Part shown: positions 1 through 6,129 of the stretch, one piece after another
Numbering within the stretch: the stretch's first letter is position 1
How the letters are laid out: every line of letters starts with the position of its first letter
DNA from: an uncultured delta proteobacterium
GTDB lineage: Bacteria; Myxococcota_A; Bradymonadia; REDH01
Direction of reading: 5' to 3'
NCBI GenBank assembly: GCA_903912275.1
Contig: CAIWGR010000257.1
Location: 1-11,479 of the forward strand
DNA: 11,479 nucleotides
The notes under the pieces: model-generated
What the model was told of the DNA's origin: nothing
The model's input: only the letters and a program-made list of their open reading frames with translations
The model's database searches: none
Made by a program: the position numbers and the translations under genes

Positions 1-1603
1 CCGCCTTGTTGCGGAGTTCTGCCAGCTCGCGCTGCGACTCGTCGTCGATGCGGCGTGCGTCGGCCTCCTCCACAATGCGATTGATGTCGGCCTCCGACAG
101 CCCGCTCGCAGCGTTCACCTGCACGGCCGTTTCGCGGCCCGTGCCGAGGTCGCGCGCGGTGACCTCCACCAGACCATTCTGGTCGATGTGGAAGGAGACA
201 TCGATCTGCGGAAGGCCACGCGGCGCAGGCGCGATGCCTGTCAGCTGAAAACGAGCCAAACTCGCGTTGTCACGAACCAGCGCGCGCTCGCCCTGCAGGA
301 CATGGACCTCGACGAAGGGCTGGTTGTCGACCGCCGTCGTGAAGATCTCGGAGACGGTGATGGGGATGGTCGAGTTGCGCGGAATCAGGGGCGTGAAGAT
401 GCCGCCTTGGGTCTCGACACCGAGGGTGAGCGGCGTCACGTCGAGGAGCAGCACATCGGCCACCTCGCCCCGCATGACTCCGCCCTGCGTCGCCGCACCG
501 ATGGCGACAACTTCATCGGGGTTCACCTCTCGATTCGGTGTCCGACCGAAGAACTCGCCGACGCGCGCCTGCACCAGCGGCATGCGCGTCATGCCCCCGA
601 CAAGGATGACCTCATCGATATCGGATGTCTTCACACCTGCCGCCTTCAGCGCGTCGCGACAGGGACCAAGCGTGTTCTGCACAAGCTCCTCTACGATGCC
701 CTCGTACTCCGACCGCGAGATGGAGCGGATGAGGTGGAGCGGCCCCTGTGGCCCGGAGGTGATGAAGGGGAGATTGATCTCCGTGCCGGTCGCGCTTGAG
801 AGCTCCTGCTTGGCCTTCTCTGCAGCCTCCTTGAGCCGCTGCAGCGCCATGCGGTCCTCGCGCAGTTCGATGCCCTTGGCAGCGAGGAACTCCTCGGAGA
901 GCAGGTCGACGAGCCGACGGTCAAAGTCCTCGCCGCCGAGGAAGGTGTCGCCACTTGTGGACCGAACCTCGAAGACACCGTCCGACATCTGCAACAGCGT
1001 GATATCGAAGGTGCCGCCGCCGAGATCGTAGACGGCGTAGAGTCCATCCCTGCGGTGGCTGGTGCCGTAGGCGAGCGCCGCGGCGGTAGGCTCGTTGATG
1101 ATGCGCAGGACATTAAGGCCTGCGATGCGGCCGGCATCCTTGGTGGCCTGTCGCTGCGCATCGTTGAAGTGAGCAGGGACGGTCACGATGGCGTCGTTGC
1201 ACTCTTCGCCGAGGTAGTCCTCGGCGGTCTGCTTCATCTTCTTCAGGACCCAGGCGCTGATTTCCGGCGGGCTGTAGTCACGGCCGCGCAACCGAATCCA
1301 GGCATCGCCCGTGGGCGACGAGACGATTTCGTTGGAAACATGAGAGCGGGTATCGACCACCGCCGGAGCATCGAAGCGCTGACCGATGAGCCGCTTCACG
1401 GCTACCGCCGTATGCTCCCAGTTGGTGATGGCCTGCCGCTTGGCAATCTGACCGACAAGCCGCTCTCCACTCTCGGTGAAGGCGACAACCGACGGCGTCG
1501 TCCGTCCGCCCTCGCTGTTGGCGAGGACGAGAATCTCACCGTCCACGGATACAGCAACGCACGAGTTCGTGGTCCCTAGGTCAATGCCAATGACTCGGCC
1601 CAT
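1..1603 (-). CDS. dnaK: Molecular chaperone DnaK (Hsp70), 3'-truncated by window edge
   Basis: This is the cytoplasmic ATP-dependent Hsp70 chaperone, which binds and refolds exposed hydrophobic segments together with DnaJ and GrpE. Only 534 residues are in the window. The complete nucleotide-binding domain and substrate-binding beta domain are present, but most of the helical lid and the C-terminal tail lie beyond position 1. The N-terminus is MGRVIGIDLGTTNSC. Visible Hsp70 signatures are the phosphate-1 loop DLGTTNS (residues 8-14), Lys70 at the position of the catalytic lysine, VPAHFNDAQRQATKDAGRIA (142-161), INEPTAAALAYG (169-180), DLGGGTFD (193-200, with Thr198 at the E. coli autophosphorylation position), ILVGGMTRMP (333-342) and the DVTPLTLGVE stretch (388-397). 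His145 replaces the usual Tyr in VPAYFND. The start is fixed by the conserved N-terminus and by a GGAG ribosome-binding site ending 9 nt upstream. It follows grpE by 104 nt on the same strand. Alignment with canonical DnaK is close throughout, so a divergent Hsp70-like protein is unlikely. Confidence 0.97.
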   Translation of the reverse strand, partial: MGRVIGIDLGTTNSCVAVSVDGEILVLANSEGGRTTPSVVAFTESGERLVGQIAKRQAITNWEHTAVAVKRLIGQRFDAPAVVDTRSHVSNEIVSSPTGDAWIRLRGRDYSPPEISAWVLKKMKQTAEDYLGEECNDAIVTVPAHFNDAQRQATKDAGRIAGLNVLRIINEPTAAALAYGTSHRRDGLYAVYDLGGGTFDITLLQMSDGVFEVRSTSGDTFLGGEDFDRRLVDLLSEEFLAAKGIELREDRMALQRLKEAAEKAKQELSSATGTEINLPFITSGPQGPLHLIRSISRSEYEGIVEELVQNTLGPCRDALKAAGVKTSDIDEVILVGGMTRMPLVQARVGEFFGRTPNREVNPDEVVAIGAATQGGVMRGEVADVLLLDVTPLTLGVETQGGIFTPLIPRNSTIPITVSEIFTTAVDNQPFVEVHVLQGERALVRDNASLARFQLTGIAPAPRGLPQIDVSFHIDQNGLVEVTARDLGTGRETAVQVNAASGLSEADINRIVEEADARRIDDESQRELAELRNKA

Positions 1604-1637
1604 TCCGGCTCACTCCAAATAGGAAATATCGTTGCGT

Positions 1638-1652
1638 CGGCTATGCTAGCCG
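1638..1652 (-). repeat. Short perfect inverted repeat in the grpE-dnaK gap
   Basis: A 6-bp perfect stem with a 3-nt loop (CGGCTA-TGC-TAGCCG on the plus strand) lies 34 nt upstream of the dnaK start, in the 104-nt gap after grpE. No T-run follows it on either strand, so it does not look like an intrinsic terminator. It also does not match the CIRCE operator (TTAGCACTC-N9-GAGTGCTAA). It could be a processing hairpin, a small operator or chance. Confidence 0.35.
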
Positions 1653-1707
1653 CGGCCGTTTCACAAGTATTGCCTTGCGCGACGAGCGGCAGCGCGGCCC
1701 AAGCGCC

Positions 1708-2364
1708 CTACCCTTCGGCCTCGTCTACACTCTCTTCGGCCACCTCGATGACCTCTCCCAGCGTCGCAGGAGCATCCTCTTCCTCGGGGGCCGGCGGAGC
1801 GACTGGCGACGGGCCTCCCGTTGCGACCACCACCATCGCCGGACGGAGGAGTCTGTCGTGGAGCTTGTAGGCCCGCTGAAACTCACGGATGACGGTACCC
1901 TCGGGGACGGTGTCGTCGGCCAGCTGCTGCAGCGCCTCGTGCATCTGAGGGTCGAAGAGCGTGCCAACCGCGCTCAGCGAGGTTACGCCGCGGCGCTCCA
2001 TGGTCGTAACGAACTTGCGGTGCACCAGCCGAACACCCTGCACCATGTTATCGACCTCGGCGATGCCAGTGGCGTCAGCGGGGAGATGTTCGACGGCGCG
2101 GTGGAGGTCGTCGAGGACACCCACCATGTCTTTGATAACCCCCTCCGTCGCGTACTGCTGGTCGTCGGCCCGCTCCTTGAGGTGACGCTTGCGCTGGTTC
2201 TCCAGGTCGGCCGCCTTGCGCTGCGCGAGGAGCTTGAACTGCTCCGCCTCCTGACGAGCCGCAGCAAGTTCTGCTTCGACCGCGGCGAGTGCGTCCGAAC
2301 CTTCGTCCTCGTCCGCGGGAAGAAAGATGTCGTCGTCCGTAGGCTTGTCGGTCTCTTGGCTCAT
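1708..2364 (-). CDS. grpE: Nucleotide exchange factor GrpE
   Basis: GrpE is the cytoplasmic nucleotide exchange factor that releases ADP from DnaK and resets the chaperone cycle. The call is for 218 residues starting at MSQETDKPTD. The order of parts is typical: an acidic disordered N-terminus (residues 1-28), a long coiled coil (about 30-95) with the family core ADLENQRKR and VLDDLHRAVEHL, and then the C-terminal beta domain with VGTLFDPQMHEAL (133-145) and YKLHDRLLRPAMVVVA (166-181). The usual Gly of the QKGY motif is Ala here (QRAY). A Pro/Glu-rich acidic tail of about 36 residues extends past the domain. The open frame continues upstream to 2442, but that extension is tryptophan-rich, unlike GrpE, and reaches the end of hemW, so the Met at 2364 is preferred. 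Its ribosome-binding site is weak. The gene lies between hemW and dnaK on the same strand, as expected for a chaperone operon. Confidence 0.95.
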   Translation of the reverse strand: MSQETDKPTDDDIFLPADEDEGSDALAAVEAELAAARQEAEQFKLLAQRKAADLENQRKRHLKERADDQQYATEGVIKDMVGVLDDLHRAVEHLPADATGIAEVDNMVQGVRLVHRKFVTTMERRGVTSLSAVGTLFDPQMHEALQQLADDTVPEGTVIREFQRAYKLHDRLLRPAMVVVATGGPSPVAPPAPEEEDAPATLGEVIEVAEESVDEAEG

Positions 2365-2443
2365 GGCACCACTCGGCAGCAGAGGTTGAAAAAAGTCGGC
2401 ACACCAGTTTCGGCACGCAATCCAGATGCGCCAGATCCACACG

Positions 2444-3604
2444 CTAGAAAATCTCCGCAGCGAGCGAGTCTGCCAGCCGTCGGGCTTCGGGCGTGAAGTG
2501 TACTTCGCCCTCTACCACGCGGCAGAGGCCCCTTTCAACCCAACCATCGAGGTGAGGACCGAGGACGGTATCAACGCGAGCGCTGCGCCCCCGAAGTTCG
2601 CTGAGCGACAAAGGGGCAACGCGGCGACAGGCAAGCATGAGCAGTTCGCGCAGATGCGTCTCGCTTGTCAGCTCTTCGAAGGTTGCGGAGACGCGCTCCT
2701 CGGAGAGATAGCGCCGCGTCGAGCGCTCATTGGCGCGTCGGACAACCGTGCCGGAGGCGCCTTCGACGCGCAGCGAATGAGCTCCGGGCCCCAGTCCAAG
2801 ATAGTCGTCACCAACCCAGTAGCTGCTGTTGTGGCGCGACAAGCCTCCCGGGCGCGCGAAGTTGCTGATCTCGTAACGCGCAAAACCGGCCGCCGCGAGC
2901 CGCAGTTCGACCTCGTCAAAGCAGGAGGCGAGCAGGTCATCGTCCCACGGGGTGAGCCTGCCGCGCTCCTTTGCCACGGTAAAGGCCGTGCGCGGCTCGA
3001 AGGTCAACTCGTAGGCTGACACATGGTCAATCTCGGGCCAGGCAGCGACCGTGGAAACCTCGTCGAGAAAGCCGGCCATCGTAGCACCCGGAGCGCCGTA
3101 GATGAGGTCGACCGAGATGTGTCGCAGCCCCGCGCCATGCAGCCGCTCGACCGCACGCCGGACGTCGAACGCGGTGTGGTTTCGCCCCAGCTGACGCAGC
3201 ACGGCGTCGTTCACGCTCTGGGCCCCGAGGCTCACCCGCGTGAAGCCTGCGGCCACGACCGCTTCGGCCCACCCCTCGACCACCGACTCGGGGTTGACCT
3301 CGAGGGTCACCTCCGCGTCCGTCGTGCGCTCGGGCGCGGCGGCCTTGACGGCCTCGAGCAGCCGCGCGAGCGCTGCGACGGAGAGCAGTGAAGGTGTTCC
3401 TCCGCCGAAGTAGATGGTTGACAGTCGGCGCCCCGTGAACGCGTCGCGGCGCTGCGCCAACTCGCGGAGCATCGCCTCCACGAAGTCTGACTCTGGAACG
3501 TTGCGCATGACGGCGACGGTGAAGTCGCAGTAGGGGCACCGGCGCAGACAAAAAGGGACATGGAGATAGACTCCCAGGCGGCCGGTTGGCGCGAGCTGAT
3601 TCAT
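2444..3604 (-). CDS. hemW: HemW-type radical SAM heme chaperone (HemN-like)
   Basis: This is a radical SAM protein of the HemW family, often mis-annotated as oxygen-independent coproporphyrinogen III oxidase. Characterised HemW proteins bind heme and are linked to heme delivery to respiratory enzymes, rather than decarboxylating coproporphyrinogen. The 386 residues begin MNQLAPTGRLGVYLHVPFC. The [4Fe-4S] motif CxxxCxxC is at Cys19, Cys23 and Cys26, followed by Asp-Phe. True HemN has a fourth nearby Cys (CxxxCxxCxC), which is absent here and favours HemW. The GGGTPS SAM-contact motif is at 67-72, and the HNxxYW heme-binding motif of HemW appears as HNSSYW (258-263), followed by GLGPGAHS (270-277). 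The HemW C-terminal domain runs to the end. The open frame extends upstream to 3928, but the chosen Met has a clear AGGAG-type ribosome-binding site overlapping the stop of the preceding gene. That gene ends 7 nt upstream, so the two are probably cotranscribed. Confidence 0.93.
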   Translation of the reverse strand: MNQLAPTGRLGVYLHVPFCLRRCPYCDFTVAVMRNVPESDFVEAMLRELAQRRDAFTGRRLSTIYFGGGTPSLLSVAALARLLEAVKAAAPERTTDAEVTLEVNPESVVEGWAEAVVAAGFTRVSLGAQSVNDAVLRQLGRNHTAFDVRRAVERLHGAGLRHISVDLIYGAPGATMAGFLDEVSTVAAWPEIDHVSAYELTFEPRTAFTVAKERGRLTPWDDDLLASCFDEVELRLAAAGFARYEISNFARPGGLSRHNSSYWVGDDYLGLGPGAHSLRVEGASGTVVRRANERSTRRYLSEERVSATFEELTSETHLRELLMLACRRVAPLSLSELRGRSARVDTVLGPHLDGWVERGLCRVVEGEVHFTPEARRLADSLAAEIF

Positions 3605-3611
3605 CTCTCTC

Positions 3612-4136
3612 CTACGGTTCGACCCGCGCCGAGAAGATGCCCTGGTCCGACTCGATGCGAAGATTGCCAGGGCGATGGTCGCTCGGTGCCGTTGCGCCGG
3701 GGAAGTTCGCAGTCGAGGCGCCCTCCCAGAGCGACAGGCCGGGCTGGCGCGGAATCCCAAACCGGGGTGTAAAATCAGACATCTGGCACTCGACGGTTCC
3801 ATAGGCAGGGACCGCATCGACGCGGAGCAGATACTTGTCGTCGGCATCGACGAGGACATTGGTCCAGGCCTTCGAAGTATCATTGTGGACGGTAAGAAAG
3901 ACCGACCCCTGCTCCGTCTGCCCCACATCGAAGAGCAGCCGCTGCACGCGCTGGGCGCCCCAAAATGTAGTTGACCAGCCGAGCGAGACGACGGCCGCTA
4001 CGGCATAGGCACCCAGCACCAGGCGCCGGAGCCGCTCGAGTCCGGCGTAGCCACCGAACATTTCGCTCCAGCGCCCGTTTGGCGCAGGCAGTGGCGGCGG
4101 GAGCGCTGCCATCCGTTGGGTGGTCGGCCGTGTCAT
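3612..4136 (-). CDS. Small single-pass membrane protein of unknown function
   Basis: I do not recognise this 174-residue protein. A basic, proline-containing cytoplasmic N-terminus (residues 1-38) is followed by one hydrophobic segment (about 39-59, rich in Ala, Val and Leu) and a soluble region of about 115 residues. With the basic N-terminus inside, that region would lie outside the cytoplasmic membrane. It alternates polar and hydrophobic residues and ends with short acidic and aromatic strands, which suggests a small beta-rich domain. One Cys (in VECQMSDF) is present and no catalytic motif is evident. The start at 4136 has only a weak G-rich ribosome-binding site; Met9 is an alternative. 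The gene ends 7 nt before hemW and its codon use matches its neighbours, so it is probably real and cotranscribed. Whether it relates to HemW function is unknown. Confidence 0.72.
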   Translation of the reverse strand: MTRPTTQRMAALPPPLPAPNGRWSEMFGGYAGLERLRRLVLGAYAVAAVVSLGWSTTFWGAQRVQRLLFDVGQTEQGSVFLTVHNDTSKAWTNVLVDADDKYLLRVDAVPAYGTVECQMSDFTPRFGIPRQPGLSLWEGASTANFPGATAPSDHRPGNLRIESDQGIFSARVEP

Positions 4137-4340
4137 GCGCCCCGCCTAACCCACCGGGTCGACGAGGGCAACAACGCATCAGCAGGGCCGTTCGGCTTGC
4201 AACCCTGCCGCGCGGGGTGCTAGACCTCGGCCCTTGCACGCTCCTTGCTTGGATGCAGGCGCCAAAGACCGTTTTCCTGCTCGCGCAGCGGAGCTCGGTC
4301 TGCTGCGTCGCCCCATGCCGAGGCGGAGATTGGAGTTCTG
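4137..4340. other. Divergent intergenic region between the two operons
   Basis: These 204 bp separate the start of the minus-strand hemW-grpE-dnaK block from the start of the plus-strand envelope-gene block, so they should hold at least two outward-facing promoters. Open frames cross the region, but none has a ribosome-binding site or protein-like composition. No CIRCE operator, terminator or long inverted repeat was seen. The only site that stands out is the sigma-54-like element listed separately. Confidence 0.6.
4233..4250 (+). promoter_or_regulatory. Candidate sigma-54 (-24/-12) promoter for the envelope-gene operon
   Basis: The sequence CTTGCACG-CTCC-TTGCTT matches the RpoN consensus YTGGCACG-N4-TTGCW closely. 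The -12 element TTGCT is perfect, the 10-bp spacing between the -24 G and the -12 GC is correct, and the CACG after the -24 dinucleotide is present. One important base deviates: the first G of the near-invariant -24 GG is T. If it is active, transcription would begin near 4260, giving a leader of about 80 nt before the start at 4341. No activator-binding site was identified. The mismatch means the site may be weak or accidental. Confidence 0.3.
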
Positions 4341-6107
4341 ATGAAGTTTTCCTGCGAAGCCTGCGCGGCCCGCTACTACATGGATGACGACAAGGTCCGT
4401 CACAAGACGCTCCGCATTCGGTGCAAGAAGTGCGGAAATGTGATGACCGTCGGCGACGGCGAGACCACGCTCACCGAGCAGGGAAGCGGACCGGACCTTG
4501 CCGCTGTGGCGCCGCGAGAGCTGCTCCAGCCGACGGCCGACAGCATCTGGTTCTACGCCGCGGCAGGTCAGACCTACGGCCCCTACGCAGAGGGCGAACT
4601 GCTCCGTCGATTCGAGACCGGTCGCATCGCTGAAGAGGTCCATGTCTGGAAGCAGGGCTTCGAAGCATGGCTCCCCGCAGCGGAGGTCGACACGTTTTCT
4701 GACGCGATTCAGCAGGCGCGTCCTCGGCGTCAACTCACCCAGTCCATCGACATTGCCGCGCTGAATCTCGCGCCGGCCGGTTCGGTAAGCAGCCCAACGC
4801 CGGCCGCGCCGTCGAGCGGCGACGCCGAAGCCAAGGCGCGACTGACCGCGCTCCGTGACGGCCTGCGCAAGAGTCGCGGCGCTGAGAGTGCGCCGGCCAT
4901 CAAGACACAGGCACCCGGCGCTGGCTCGTCATCAAGCGTTGTAGCCGACGCTGGCTTCGAGATGTCCGATCTGCTCGACGGCAGCATCGCCGACGCGACC
5001 GCGAGCCTCATCGCGAAGGCCCAGGCTGCGCCGACACCGCTTCCCGCGGAACCTGAACCATCCAACGTCGTCGCCGAATCCTCGTCGTCGTCAGAGGCGC
5101 TCCCTGTCGACAGCGCGGTTGCAAAAGCGGAGGATGCAACCCCTCCAACGCCTGCTGCAGCGCCGTCGGCCGCACCCTCCAACTGGCCGGCGCCTTCGGG
5201 TGTCTCCTCGATCCCGAGACTCCCGGTGCTTGCGGACGCTGCGCTGCTTCCACAGGGTCAGGGCCCGGGCAGCGGCGCCATGGCGAGTGCGATGGGCGGT
5301 GCGCCTACCGCCTCTCTGATGTTGCAGATCGAGCAGGGCAAATCGGTAACCCGCAAGCGGATGGTCGTGGGGGGGGGGATCGCAGCCCTGGTGGTTGGTG
5401 CCGCCATCTTCGGCCTGGGTCGTCCGGCAGACAAGCCTCCCGCTGCCCCGAAGGTTGCCGAGAGCAAGACGGTGGCGCCCGAACTGACGCTCACGCCAGA
5501 GCAGCTCGCGCTCAAGGCCGACCGCAGCGACAGCGCCGTCACCTCCGCGAAAGAGCAGCTCCGGAGCGCGATCCGCGAGGGGGCCTCATCGGCCGTGACC
5601 GCCATCATGAAGAAGCGCATGACCGAAGATGCCGCGCGAAAGAAGCGGGGTATGGCGGCCGTATCGCGGACCACCAAGATCGTCTTCAACGAAGCGACTG
5701 GCGCCATCGCAGAGGCCGACATCAATGCGCCCGAGCCGCCACCCGTCGCCTCTGCTGCCAGCCGCGCGCGCGGCATCGGCGTCGCCATCGCTGCCCCCAA
5801 GCTGGGGCGCGTAAACAGCCCGGCGGCGCTTCCGGCGAGTTACTTTTCCGCCGGACTGCGCAAGGTTGAAGAGTCGATTCAGTACTGCAACCAGCGGCAG
5901 CTCTCCGCAGAAGGTCGGCTCCGCAAGCCTCGGGTTGAGCTGAAGTTCAGCATCATGCCGTCGGGCCGGGTCAGCGCTGTGGACTTTAACAGTGAGGTCG
6001 CCTCCACCACCTTCGCTGGCTGCATGCGCGGCCGGAAAGAGCGGTGGCTGTTTGGCGCCTTCGAAGGCGAACCCCTGCAGGTCGCCAAAACTTACATCGT
6101 CGAGTAG
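4341..6107 (+). CDS. Zinc-ribbon/GYF/AgmX-PglI C-terminal domain envelope protein (GltJ-like)
   Basis: This 588-residue protein is a likely inner-membrane transducer. A zinc ribbon of the MJ0042 type occupies residues 1-40, with ligands Cys5/Cys8 and Cys28/Cys31. A GYF_2 domain follows at about 69-117, marked by the TYGPY turn and the aromatic VWKQGFEAWLPA segment. The region 120-335 is a low-complexity Ala/Pro/Ser/Glu linker with prolines concentrated at 268-285. One transmembrane helix lies at about 342-362, placing the rest outside the cytoplasmic membrane. The C-terminal 95 residues match the TonB-like AgmX/PglI domain, with a Cys pair (Cys516, Cys561) that could form a disulfide. This is the architecture of Myxococcus AgmX/GltJ, whose cytoplasmic part contacts gliding-motility regulators, but such proteins occur in paralogues and orthology is not shown. 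The start follows GGAG by 5 nt and directly precedes the zinc ribbon; the upstream in-frame Met has no domain support. A run of ten G bases (5369-5378) encodes the start of the membrane helix. Confidence 0.9.
   Translation: MKFSCEACAARYYMDDDKVRHKTLRIRCKKCGNVMTVGDGETTLTEQGSGPDLAAVAPRELLQPTADSIWFYAAAGQTYGPYAEGELLRRFETGRIAEEVHVWKQGFEAWLPAAEVDTFSDAIQQARPRRQLTQSIDIAALNLAPAGSVSSPTPAAPSSGDAEAKARLTALRDGLRKSRGAESAPAIKTQAPGAGSSSSVVADAGFEMSDLLDGSIADATASLIAKAQAAPTPLPAEPEPSNVVAESSSSSEALPVDSAVAKAEDATPPTPAAAPSAAPSNWPAPSGVSSIPRLPVLADAALLPQGQGPGSGAMASAMGGAPTASLMLQIEQGKSVTRKRMVVGGGIAALVVGAAIFGLGRPADKPPAAPKVAESKTVAPELTLTPEQLALKADRSDSAVTSAKEQLRSAIREGASSAVTAIMKKRMTEDAARKKRGMAAVSRTTKIVFNEATGAIAEADINAPEPPPVASAASRARGIGVAIAAPKLGRVNSPAALPASYFSAGLRKVEESIQYCNQRQLSAEGRLRKPRVELKFSIMPSGRVSAVDFNSEVASTTFAGCMRGRKERWLFGAFEGEPLQVAKTYIVE
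5369..5378 (+). repeat. G10 mononucleotide tract inside the GltJ-like gene
   Basis: Ten consecutive G bases encode part of the Val-Gly-Gly-Gly-Ile sequence at the start of the transmembrane helix. Loss of one G would bring in a stop at 5485-5487. Gain of one G would shift to a frame that stays open to about 5868. Either change would remove the C-terminal AgmX/PglI domain and leave a cytoplasmic zinc-ribbon/GYF protein. Such tracts are typical slippage sites, but the reading frame as given is intact. Confidence 0.9.
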
Positions 6108-6110
6108 CAT

Positions 6111-6124
6111 CCCGCAGAGGCGGG
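6111..6124 (+). promoter_or_regulatory. Small hairpin carrying the ribosome-binding site of the 416-aa gene
   Basis: In the 22-nt gap after the GltJ-like gene, CCCGC (6111-6115) pairs with GCGGG (6120-6124) around an AGAG loop. The loop plus the first stem base forms AGAGG, the best Shine-Dalgarno match for the start at 6130 (9-nt spacing). Ribosomes finishing the upstream gene could melt this hairpin, which would couple translation of the two genes. The stem is only 5 bp, so this is tentative. Confidence 0.3.
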
Positions 6125-6129
6125 AACGG

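Noticed and set aside
188..1031. Overlapping plus-strand open frames opposite dnaK
   Set aside because: The minus strand encodes a continuous, highly conserved DnaK across this whole stretch, so the plus-strand frames are shadows.
1658..1667. CTTGTGAAAC upstream of dnaK as a heat-shock (sigma-32) -35 element
   Set aside because: The match to CTTGAAA is imperfect and no CCCCAT-like -10 element lies at a suitable distance.
2389..2394. An A6 tract (T6 on the minus strand) between hemW and grpE as a possible intrinsic terminator
   Set aside because: No stable GC-rich stem could be paired immediately upstream of the T-run on the transcribed strand, only direct repeats of GTGCCGA.
1675..2496. A 273-codon plus-strand frame opposite grpE
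   Set aside because: It is antisense to a clear GrpE, has no supporting ribosome-binding site and no recognisable domain.
3605..3928. An N-terminal extension of HemW of about 108 residues
   Set aside because: It overlaps the upstream membrane-protein gene, is low-complexity Arg/Ser-rich and precedes a Met with a good ribosome-binding site and the typical HemW N-terminus.
4197..4226. A possible sigma-70 promoter, TTGCAA and TAGACC with an 18-bp spacer
   Set aside because: The match to both boxes is partial (4/6 and 3/6) and the spacing is non-ideal, so it is no better than expected by chance in this sequence.
4179..4733. A 184-codon minus-strand frame crossing the divergent region
   Set aside because: It covers the zinc-ribbon/GYF coding region in antisense and lacks a ribosome-binding site or domain.
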